Shown here piece by piece: positions 1-6,652 of a stretch of 12,980 bases of DNA. The stretch is from Gallionellaceae bacterium (lineage in GTDB: Bacteria; Pseudomonadota; Gammaproteobacteria; Burkholderiales; Gallionellaceae): positions 1 through 12,980 of the forward strand of contig JAUYFR010000095.1 of assembly GCA_030690855.1 (NCBI GenBank). Reading direction: 5' to 3'. How positions within the stretch are numbered: position 1 is the stretch's first letter; the number at the start of each line of letters is the position of its first letter. The translations under genes and the position numbers were made by a program. The notes under the pieces are model-generated. The model had not been told where the DNA came from. It did not search any database and worked only from the letters and a program-made list of their open reading frames with translations.

Positions 1-107
1 AACGCGCCCTGATAAAGCATCAAAATTAATTTGTGCGGATCAGACGAGTGCGTCTTCGATTCGATGGCGACGTTGGAATACGTTTTAATCGCTGCGCTCA
101 TGTTCAT
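1..107 (-). CDS. fliS: Flagellar secretion chaperone FliS, N-terminal part
   Basis: This is a partial gene that runs off the left edge; 35 complete codons are visible. FliS is a small cytoplasmic chaperone that binds the C-terminus of flagellin and keeps it unpolymerised until export. The visible residues contain the family hallmark near residues 24-34 (PHKLILMLYQG), preceded by an alanine-rich start and a Tyr at position 10. The start chosen is the ATG at 107-105. A GGAG lies six bases upstream of it (117-114); a second in-frame ATG two codons later is a less well placed alternative. The gene begins only 12 bases after the fliD stop, so the two are almost certainly co-transcribed, as is usual for fliD-fliS. 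The C-terminal flagellin-binding part is outside the window. Confidence 0.9.
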   Translation of the reverse strand, partial: MNMSAAIKTYSNVAIESKTHSSDPHKLILMLYQGA

Positions 108-119
108 ATTTTTCTCCGC

Positions 120-2705
120 TTACATTTTAGAGAGTTGTTGAGAGAGGTAACTACTGGTTTTGCCCATATTGCTAAGCGTTGCATCTAACTTTGTGTATTG
201 CCTACGATACCGTTCTTCAACGCTCGATAAACGTGCGTTAATTTGATCGCGCTCTTTTGAAATACCTCTTACAGTAGTACTCAATCCATTCAGCCGCCCG
301 GTCAATATGCCCGTATTGCCAAGTACTTTATTCGCAAAGTCAGTCAATTTATACGCATAACCTTGCGTGTAATTGACCGAGCCACGCGTGCCGAGTGGGC
401 CGCCGCTAATTTGCACTTGCAAGCCATCCGAAGGTCCGGAGCTTGAAGTGAGTAATTGGCCTTGGCCGGCTGCCATTTCGCCATTTATCGTACCCATCAC
501 ATCTTGGCCCGCAGACTTACTTGCGTTCACCCCCATGAGATCTGCCACCGGAGTGCCCGCGCCATCGCCCATGTCAAAACCCGAGGACGATCCGTAACTA
601 TTTGATTTAATTCTTAAATATCCATTTGCATCAATCGAGGCTGCCACCGATTTACCCGCGCTCGCAAACACGCTGGAATTATTAATGGCATCCTGCACCA
701 TGGTCGCCAGTTCTGCGCTGGAATAGGTGCCGGCCGTGAGCGCCACCGAGGCCGTGCGGCCATCAATAGTGGCATTGATTGAAGTGCCAGCGTCGATAGC
801 CGTAAGCCCTAATGCCACACTTTTATTTCCCGTCATGCGGCCTTGTGTCGCTTGTTGCAACACAGAAATTGCGTAATTTCCCGGAACCGTTTTCTCCGAA
901 ATGTTTTTATAACTAACTAGAGGGTCCGTTGTTTTACCGATGGAGGCAAACAAACCCGCCACGTCGTTAAATTTTTCTTCCATGGCTTTGCTAAATTTGC
1001 CACTGTCGATCGCTAACGAACCATCGGTTTGCTTGCTGATGCCAATTTGCGACAAGCTCGTAAATGATCCCGCAGGTGTACCTAATGGCGTAGCCAACAT
1101 ACTATCGAGCTCGCGCTCCAGCGAACGCATCGCTGAATCGCCCTGTAGGGTCGCGCCTTTTTTGGTCGCTTCGTTGTAGGCAGTCAGATCTTTAATCGTT
1201 TTCTTTAGATCGTTATAGGTCTTTACAAAACCTTCAACTGAAGTTTTAACTGACTCGGTATCACGACCAATTTTCAGCGTGTTTTTGCTACCAGCGGCAA
1301 GTAAATTAATGGTAACGCCTGGAATCGCGTCATTGATAATGTTGGTTGCTTTGCTTACTGGGATACCATCAATCACCAGTGACGCATCTTTACCTGCGAC
1401 AATTTCAGATAGTTTTAGGGTACCCGCTGCATCATGAGTGAGCAGATCGCTCAAAGCGGTATCGCCACTCACCGAGATATTCATGTTGTTGCCAGCGCCA
1501 ATTTCGTCTGAGGTTAGCACCAAGCGATTTGGTTTTGCGCCGCCGTCATTCACGATGCTCGCCGTAACGCCGATTTTCGCTGCGTTGATCGCATCGCGAA
1601 TGCCTTGCATGGAATTATTGCTACCATCAATCGCAACTGTTCTCGTACTAGAGACCGTGCTGAGCTTGAGTGTAACGCCAGTCTTACTGCTGCCATCGCT
1701 TACCGGCGCGGAAGTTAAAAAATGAGTGGTGTCTAAAATTTCGGTGATGGTCGTACCTGTCGGCAACCCGCCGCCTTCAATACTATCGCCAACAGAAAGT
1801 CCCGCCGTGCTGGCGACGGTAACACTGGAATTACCATAAGCCTGTGTACCCAACTGAGTGGCAGTTAAGCCTGTTTGCTTCATCAGCGTGGCTAAATTTT
1901 TTGCAGCTTCAGCAGAGTCTTTCGCTTCACCCGCGATACCAAAGGTAATCGCTTTACCTCCAGAGGCGGCTTTGATAGTGATTTTGCCGTTATCCGCCGT
2001 AATGGTGTCAGCATCGCCACCTGATGCAACGTAAGCATCATCCAGCGCTTCCGCAATGTTGATGGCGCGATTAACTGGGCTATCTGAATCGAGTAAATTA
2101 ATTTTGCCTACCGCCTCACCATTAATCGTCAAGGTGCCCGACGGAATACTGCCAGAAGCATTGGCGACGGGCGCGAAGGTGGCTGCATCTGTCGCAAGGA
2201 TGGTCGCGCCTTCTTTGGCTGCAACCGTCGCATTACTAATCGTCGCATCGTTAATCACATTGGAGCGATATTTACCCTGATTGGCCACAAACTGCCCCTT
2301 TGAAACGGAGCCGAAATCAAAGGTGATCGTGCCATTACCTAGTGCGGCCGATGTGCTAGAAATACCTTGTGTTGCCAAGCGTTGCGACTGCGCGAGATTA
2401 ATCACGTCGATGGAATGACTACCCACCTCGGCTGAGTTCATCGCCGTTGCCGTAAACACGCTTGGATCTGAAGAGGTGGCTGTATTAGCCTGAAATTTGC
2501 TGGCGTTATTTAAGCCGAGCAGTGAATTTTGGAAAGCAGACAGCGCCCCCTTTACTTGGCCGAAAGCCGATATTTTGGCTTGGGCGCTGCCTTCTTTGGT
2601 AGTCAGAGCGGTCAGTGGCCTCTTTTCGACGTCCATCAGCTTACCGACGATACCTGCCACGTCGATGTTAGTGCCTGATGATGCCGCCGTACTAGGAATA
2701 GCCAT
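120..2705 (-). CDS. fliD: Flagellar filament capping protein FliD (HAP2), oversized
   Basis: FliD forms the cap at the growing filament tip and promotes flagellin folding and insertion. The N-terminal FliD_N region covers about residues 10-115 (GTNIDVAGIVGKLMDVE; SIDVINLAQSQRLATQG). The FliD_C region starts near residue 440 and includes YNDLKK (497-502) and SQIGISKQTDGSLAID (552-567). A C-terminal helical/coiled-coil tail covers about 800-861. At 861 residues it is much longer than the usual 450-650. The extra length is in the middle (about 120-440) and inside FliD_C (about 600-730). It contains flagellin_IN-like modules that pair an 'I-D/N-G' strand with an 'AIN/ALD' helix and a 'G-x-(L/I)-x-I' strand, plus one Gly/Thr-rich segment (VTVASTAGLSVGD). 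The frame is continuous. The ATG start has AGGA five bases upstream and lies 12 bases after the flaG stop. Confidence 0.95.
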   Translation of the reverse strand: MAIPSTAASSGTNIDVAGIVGKLMDVEKRPLTALTTKEGSAQAKISAFGQVKGALSAFQNSLLGLNNASKFQANTATSSDPSVFTATAMNSAEVGSHSIDVINLAQSQRLATQGISSTSAALGNGTITFDFGSVSKGQFVANQGKYRSNVINDATISNATVAAKEGATILATDAATFAPVANASGSIPSGTLTINGEAVGKINLLDSDSPVNRAINIAEALDDAYVASGGDADTITADNGKITIKAASGGKAITFGIAGEAKDSAEAAKNLATLMKQTGLTATQLGTQAYGNSSVTVASTAGLSVGDSIEGGGLPTGTTITEILDTTHFLTSAPVSDGSSKTGVTLKLSTVSSTRTVAIDGSNNSMQGIRDAINAAKIGVTASIVNDGGAKPNRLVLTSDEIGAGNNMNISVSGDTALSDLLTHDAAGTLKLSEIVAGKDASLVIDGIPVSKATNIINDAIPGVTINLLAAGSKNTLKIGRDTESVKTSVEGFVKTYNDLKKTIKDLTAYNEATKKGATLQGDSAMRSLERELDSMLATPLGTPAGSFTSLSQIGISKQTDGSLAIDSGKFSKAMEEKFNDVAGLFASIGKTTDPLVSYKNISEKTVPGNYAISVLQQATQGRMTGNKSVALGLTAIDAGTSINATIDGRTASVALTAGTYSSAELATMVQDAINNSSVFASAGKSVAASIDANGYLRIKSNSYGSSSGFDMGDGAGTPVADLMGVNASKSAGQDVMGTINGEMAAGQGQLLTSSSGPSDGLQVQISGGPLGTRGSVNYTQGYAYKLTDFANKVLGNTGILTGRLNGLSTTVRGISKERDQINARLSSVEERYRRQYTKLDATLSNMGKTSSYLSQQLSKM

Positions 2706-2717
2706 GATCGTCCTAAG

Positions 2718-3077
2718 TTAAGCTTGCTGTTTAAGAAGTAGACCCTGTTGAATGTCACCAATTGCTTTGGCTATGGCAATGGCTTCTTTCGAAGGGAACT
2801 GTTTAATTACTTCACCCGTTTTTGAATCCTTAACACTGACGACTGTTTGCTGCGTATCAGGATCGACAGTGAAAGCGAGATTCGAATTGCTTTCTTTCAT
2901 CGACTGATTCAACTCTCTCACGGCGCTTTCCAACTCTGCAATGCTAGGTTTACGCATTTCAGGTGCTGGTCTGGCTACCCGGGCGGGCTCACTTTTAGGG
3001 GCGGCTACCGCCGTACTACCGCCTTCATTAGCGAACCAAGTCGAACTGGCCGAACTATTTATATTTTGAATTAGCAT
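2718..3077 (-). CDS. flaG: FlaG family flagellar protein
   Basis: This is a 119-residue FlaG-type protein. FlaG proteins sit between the flagellin and fliD genes in many polar-flagellate bacteria and influence filament length; their exact biochemical role is not settled. The diagnostic C-terminal part is clear at residues 66-105: a strand reading LAFTVDPDT, then VVSVKDSKTGEVIKQFPS and a terminal helix. The first 40 residues are low-complexity, rich in Ala, Ser and Pro, and probably disordered. A helix around residues 44-62 is rich in charged residues. The ATG start is supported by AAGGAG (3090-3085) seven bases upstream. The gene lies 81 bases after fliC and 12 bases before fliD, which fits a single late flagellar transcript. 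Confidence 0.9.
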   Translation of the reverse strand: MLIQNINSSASSTWFANEGGSTAVAAPKSEPARVARPAPEMRKPSIAELESAVRELNQSMKESNSNLAFTVDPDTQQTVVSVKDSKTGEVIKQFPSKEAIAIAKAIGDIQQGLLLKQQA

Positions 3078-3105
3078 TTTAATGCTCCTTCTCTTTCCTT
3101 TTCAT

Positions 3106-3137
3106 ATTCAACCGCTAGGTTTAACTGGCGGTTGAAT
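3106..3137 (-). terminator. Hairpin between fliC and flaG, possible attenuator or 3'-end stabiliser
   Basis: A perfect inverted repeat of about 10-11 bp (ATTCAACCGC at 3106-3115 against GCGGTTGAAT at 3128-3137, plus one more pair outside) encloses a 12-base loop. It lies 21 bases after the fliC stop. On the minus-strand transcript it is followed by purine-rich sequence rather than a run of U, so it is not a classical intrinsic terminator. It could slow transcription or protect the 3' end of a processed fliC message. The stem is seen directly; the function is inference. Confidence 0.4.
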
Positions 3138-3158
3138 AATCATGCTACCAAGCTCGTC

Positions 3159-3971
3159 TTAACGCAACAGAGTCAAGACAGTGTTCGGTGATTGGTTCGC
3201 TTGGGCCAACATCGCAGTACCTGCTTGTTGCAAGATCTGAGCACGGGTCAACGCAGCAGTTTCTGCAGCGAAGTCAGTGTCCATGATCCGGCTACGCGCA
3301 GCCACTTGGTTTTCAGAAGCAATCTGCAAGTTCGAAATAACGGACTCGAAACGAGATTGAACCGAACCGAAGGTGGCGCGTGAAGCAGCAACAGCAGCAA
3401 TATCCACGTCCAATTTAGCGATTTCAGCTTGAGCGGATTGTGATGTCGCACCCAATGAAGTCGAAGTTGGCGCAATCCCAGCGGTTGTCGCAACGGTGAT
3501 GTCGTCCACGCCGCTCACACTGTTTGCACCTATTTGGAACACTTGGCTTACGTTCTGCGACAACAATTGAATGTTGTTGAACGAAGTGCCCGCAACGATA
3601 CGTGCGTTTTCTGCGTTCAGCTGGGTAAACTCAGCGTTAATCGCACCCACGTCAGAGTTCGATGTCGCGTTCGCACCTTGGACCGCCAACTCACGCATAC
3701 GCGCCATGTTGTTTTGAATCGCACCTAATGCGCCTTCAGCAGTTTGAGCGAGCGAGATACCGTCACTGGCGTTACGTACAGCTTGATTCAAGCCGCGAAT
3801 TTGGCTTTCCATACGGGAAGCAATCGCTAAGCCAGCGGCATCGTCCTTGGCACTGTTCACGCGCATACCTGAAGACAGGCGTTGCAAAGAAGTGTGCAGT
3901 GCGCCCTGAGAGCTGTTCAAGTTACGTTGAGCATTCAGGGAAGCAAGGTTGGTATTAATATATGAAGGCAT
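3159..3971 (-). CDS. fliC: Flagellin (filament subunit)
   Basis: This is the structural protein of the flagellar filament, exported through the flagellar type III apparatus. At 270 residues it is a minimal flagellin with essentially only the D0 and D1 helical domains. The N-terminal part (about 1-140) has INTNLASLNAQRNL, the SSGMRVNSAKDDAAGLAIA block and the MRELAVQG segment (92-99), which in other flagellins is part of the Toll-like receptor 5 site. A short variable middle of about 40-50 residues (about 140-190) is rich in Ser, Thr and Ala. The C-terminal part (about 190-270) has RIMDTDFAAETA and ends with LTLLR. There is no cysteine. The start has AAAGGAG (3985-3979) seven bases upstream. 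A sigma-28 promoter and a leader of about 100 bases precede the gene, and flaG, fliD and fliS follow on the same strand. Confidence 0.97.
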   Translation of the reverse strand: MPSYINTNLASLNAQRNLNSSQGALHTSLQRLSSGMRVNSAKDDAAGLAIASRMESQIRGLNQAVRNASDGISLAQTAEGALGAIQNNMARMRELAVQGANATSNSDVGAINAEFTQLNAENARIVAGTSFNNIQLLSQNVSQVFQIGANSVSGVDDITVATTAGIAPTSTSLGATSQSAQAEIAKLDVDIAAVAASRATFGSVQSRFESVISNLQIASENQVAARSRIMDTDFAAETAALTRAQILQQAGTAMLAQANQSPNTVLTLLR

Positions 3972-4082
3972 TTTAATTCTCCTTTGATTCGATTTTCACT
4001 TCCGGCTTTTTCGATACTTTGCTAGCCGTTTACTTCGGTTAGTTCTATTTACTGAAACTACGTCTAACCGCCGTTGTATTAG

Positions 4083-4109
4083 CTATCGGATCATTTGGAG
4101 AAAACTTTA
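4083..4109 (-). promoter_or_regulatory. Sigma-28 (FliA) promoter of fliC
   Basis: Reading the minus strand, TAAAGTTT (4109-4102), an 11-base spacer and TCCGATAG (4090-4083) match the flagellar sigma-28 consensus TAAAGTTT-N11-GCCGATAA. The -35 is exact and six of eight -10 bases match. Transcription should start near 4076, giving a leader of roughly 100 bases before fliC. The position in front of flagellin is where a class III flagellar promoter is expected. Confidence 0.82.
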
Positions 4110-4137
4110 GTTGAGTTAAAAAATAAATTTAAGTGTT

Positions 4138-4183
4138 AAAAAATTCAAATCGTGAAGCAAGGCAACCTTTACGACGAGATTTG
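4138..4183 (-). terminator. Possible intrinsic terminator after the diguanylate cyclase gene
   Basis: On the minus-strand transcript, CAAATC-U-CGU (4183-4174) can pair with ACGATTTG (4153-4146), forming a nine-pair stem with one bulged base. A small AAGG/CCTT hairpin is nested in the loop. Two bases later comes a run of six U (4143-4138). It begins eight bases after the stop of the diguanylate cyclase gene and just before the fliC promoter, a sensible place for termination. The stem is AU-rich and the loop large, so this is a moderate-to-weak prediction. Confidence 0.35.
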
Positions 4184-4191
4184 GATTTTCA

Positions 4192-5883
4192 TTATTCGGC
4201 AGCCACCACTCGGTTCTTACCTGTTTGTTTCGCCGCATACATCGCTCTATCTGCGCGTCCAACCAAATCTTCCTGATCTTCCGTGCCGTTACGCAGTGCC
4301 ACACCTGCACTGAAAGTAACGAGAATACGGTCATTGTTGTTAAGGAAGTATTTCTTAGTCAGCTCGCGCTGCAAACGCTCAACTGCCTCAACGCCATCTT
4401 TCAGCGGAGTGTCGGGCAAAATAATCACGAACTCTTCGCCGCCGTAACGGGCCACTGAGTCCGCAGGGCGTAGCGAATCTTTAATGACATGCGCCAAATG
4501 AATTAGCGCCTGATCGCCAGCCTGATGGCCCAAGGTATCGTTTAATTTTTTGAAATTGTCGATATCGAGGAGCGCAACACAGAGCGGTCCACCGCTACGG
4601 TCGTTACGAGTCAGCTCACGCTGAAAAGTGTCATCCATGCCGCGACGATTTAAAACTCCAGTCAATTGGTCTTCATGTACCAATTCGCTGACCTGTGCCA
4701 ACTCTTGCTCAAGTTGCGAGATACGCGCTTCGGCCTCATCCGCCTGCTTGCGCGCGAAAACCAAATCTTGATGCGAACGCAGCGCACTGTCCTGGATGAT
4801 GCGCGTGTCGTGCATGACGTCTTCTAATATGTGACCCAAATCAGCCAAGTTACTCGCACCACCAATTTTTTGGCCATAGCCCTCGATCTTGGTGTGATAC
4901 ACGCCGGTCGATTCGCTCAAATCGCCTAACCGATCAATGAAGGTAGTCATTAACCCTTTAAGGGTGGATTTTGCATCGCTCAAACTCTTTTGTAACAAAC
5001 CTTGTTTAATGATGGCGTCGCGTAAATTGCGTTCGGCGTCAGCAATGACGCGCTTATCGATTGGATTAGCGATGATTTCTTGTAGCGTGACGATTTGACC
5101 ATGTAGCCACTGATCATCAGCCACCAACTCGCCAACGTTCTCAACTAGCAGGCGCAATAAGCGAGCTAAGCCTTCTTGAATCTTCGTTTTGTCGCCACCG
5201 CGTAGCTCCAACTTGAGCCAAAAATGACGCAGCTTACTTGCAAGTTCGTAAATTTGACTGTTATCTGTTTCACGCACCTGACTTGCCAACTCTTTGATTT
5301 CATTGACCAACTCTGGCTGAGTGGTGAGCGAATTTTCAATAGTCTGTGCCAGCAGCTCGCGTAACTGGGTAATAAGCTCTTGATGGCTAACGTCAGCACC
5401 TTCTTTGCCTTTGGGCGTATTTTTTGCGATGGGCAACGGGTTGCTAGCTTTTGCCTCAACAAATTTACCTGATGAGGCCTCTGGCAGTGGCGGAGGTAGT
5501 GGTGGCGCGTCAAGGCTGGCAGTTGGGGCGGTTGCCCAAGAGCGAAGCAATCCTTGCACCTTATTAAATAGCTCATCCGGCTTGGCAGAAAAACGGCTTA
5601 GCACTGTTTCCAAGCCCTCTTTTTTGCGCGTGATGGTAATCCCTTTGTGCGGCGTTTCTAACTGGCGTAGCAAATCTTGAATTAACGCAGACCAGGCCAA
5701 TTCGAGCTGAGGCGTCGTCGCCGTCGATGTTGGTTCGAGCGGCTTAGGATTTGTCGCCGCAGGCTCACCCGTAATTTCCTGAAATACCTTGCTGTAATTT
5801 TCTGGCGTAGGCGCAAGTTTGCGTGACGTCAACACAATGAGTGTTTCGCGAGCGATTTCGGAAGGGCTTGAATGTTTTTTCAT
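4192..5883 (-). CDS. Soluble GGDEF diguanylate cyclase
   Basis: It probably makes cyclic di-GMP from two GTP in the cytoplasm. The C-terminal GGDEF domain spans about residues 400-563, opening with DQLTGVLNRR (405-414). It has the metal-binding segment LLDIDNFKKLND (438-449) and the active-site GGEEF at 481-485. The product-inhibition site RPAD (472-475) lies the canonical five residues before GGEEF, so both synthesis and feedback inhibition look intact. The first 40 residues (SPSEIARETL ... PTPENY) resemble a segment found at the start of several proteobacterial cyclases. A proline-rich linker follows (about 126-135), then a long helical region (about 165-400) likely to form coiled coils and dimerise. 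I see no membrane segment, signal peptide or EAL domain. The ATG start has only a weak ribosome site. Next to flagellin and a two-component pair, a motility role is plausible but not shown. Confidence 0.92.
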   Translation of the reverse strand: MKKHSSPSEIARETLIVLTSRKLAPTPENYSKVFQEITGEPAATNPKPLEPTSTATTPQLELAWSALIQDLLRQLETPHKGITITRKKEGLETVLSRFSAKPDELFNKVQGLLRSWATAPTASLDAPPLPPPLPEASSGKFVEAKASNPLPIAKNTPKGKEGADVSHQELITQLRELLAQTIENSLTTQPELVNEIKELASQVRETDNSQIYELASKLRHFWLKLELRGGDKTKIQEGLARLLRLLVENVGELVADDQWLHGQIVTLQEIIANPIDKRVIADAERNLRDAIIKQGLLQKSLSDAKSTLKGLMTTFIDRLGDLSESTGVYHTKIEGYGQKIGGASNLADLGHILEDVMHDTRIIQDSALRSHQDLVFARKQADEAEARISQLEQELAQVSELVHEDQLTGVLNRRGMDDTFQRELTRNDRSGGPLCVALLDIDNFKKLNDTLGHQAGDQALIHLAHVIKDSLRPADSVARYGGEEFVIILPDTPLKDGVEAVERLQRELTKKYFLNNNDRILVTFSAGVALRNGTEDQEDLVGRADRAMYAAKQTGKNRVVAAE

Positions 5884-5918
5884 AATATTTAAGGTCCGAC
5901 GTTGCTGAGTTATGAGTC

Positions 5919-5947
5919 ATTATCCGCAAAAATAGGGCGCGCAAAGT
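5919..5947 (-). promoter_or_regulatory. Candidate sigma-70 promoter for the diguanylate cyclase gene
   Basis: In the 109-base gap before the cyclase gene, the minus strand has a -10-like GATAAT (5924-5919) and, 17 bases upstream, a weak -35-like ACTTTG (5947-5942). The -10 is good and the -35 poor, so the promoter is tentative. The size of the gap does suggest that the cyclase gene has its own initiation site and is not only read through from the response regulator. Confidence 0.25.
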
Positions 5948-5992
5948 TTTAAATAACGATGCTTTCTGGCCCTTGTTTTCAGCGAAGCACTT

Positions 5993-6625
5993 TTACTCTA
6001 TGAGGTGATTGCTGATGGCATAGTGAATCGCCTCAGCATTCGTTTTGAGATTCATCTTTTCTAGCAAGCGTGCACGATAAACGCTGACCGTTTTGGCACT
6101 GAGCGACATGATCTTGGCCATTTCGCTTAATTTTTTGCCTGACGCCATCAAGCACAGCGTTTGATATTCACGATCAGACAAAGCCTGATGACGTAACTCT
6201 TGATAGCCCTGAGAAAGCCCGTTGGCGAGCTGTTCTGCTAATTCGCCGCTGATGTATTTTTTGCCGCTGGCGACTGTTTTAATCGCATTCACCAACTGTG
6301 ATGGCGCGCTTTGTTTATTTAGATAACCCGCAGCACCGGCCTTCATGGAACGCACTGCATATTGATCTTCCGCGTGCATACTTAGCATCAGAACAGGCAC
6401 TTCAGGATTGTTTAATTTGAGTTGTTTCAGCACATCAATGCCATTTTTATCCGGCAAACTGATGTCGAGCAAAACCATATCGAAAGATGATTTTTGTGCC
6501 ATTTGAATCGCCTGCGCACCCGTTTCCGCTTCGCCCGTCACGCGCATATCTGGCGTATCGTCCAGAATCTGCTTCAGTCCTTTACGAATAAGCGTGTGAT
6601 CGTCCGCTATCAGCACATTTATCAT
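5993..6625 (-). CDS. NarL/FixJ-family response regulator
   Basis: This is a DNA-binding response regulator of about 210 residues. It has an N-terminal receiver domain and a C-terminal LuxR-type helix-turn-helix. Counting from the ATG, the acidic pair DD follows NVLIA near residues 8-9. The phosphoacceptor Asp is in VLLDISLPDKNG (about residue 54), the switch Ser is in MLSMHAE (about 82), and the conserved Lys is in YLNKQSA (about 104). The helix-turn-helix lies at about 148-204 (LSDREYQTLCLMASGKKLSE; SAKTVSVYRARLLEK). A longer reading from an upstream TTG (6631) is possible. I chose the ATG at 6625-6623 because AAGGA sits about nine bases before it but too close to the TTG. It starts 27 bases after the kinase stop, so the two form a cognate pair in one operon. 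Target genes are unknown. Confidence 0.93.
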   Translation of the reverse strand: MINVLIADDHTLIRKGLKQILDDTPDMRVTGEAETGAQAIQMAQKSSFDMVLLDISLPDKNGIDVLKQLKLNNPEVPVLMLSMHAEDQYAVRSMKAGAAGYLNKQSAPSQLVNAIKTVASGKKYISGELAEQLANGLSQGYQELRHQALSDREYQTLCLMASGKKLSEMAKIMSLSAKTVSVYRARLLEKMNLKTNAEAIHYAISNHLIE

Positions 6626-6652
6626 TGGCAAACTTCCTTAAGCATGTAGTAG

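Noticed and set aside
120..2705. FliD as a fusion of two genes or a frameshift product
   Set aside because: One uninterrupted frame with single, correctly placed N- and C-terminal FliD regions; the extra length lies in internal modules only.
6626..6631. TTG start of the response regulator two codons upstream
   Set aside because: The AAGGA ribosome site is too close to the TTG and well placed for the ATG at 6625.
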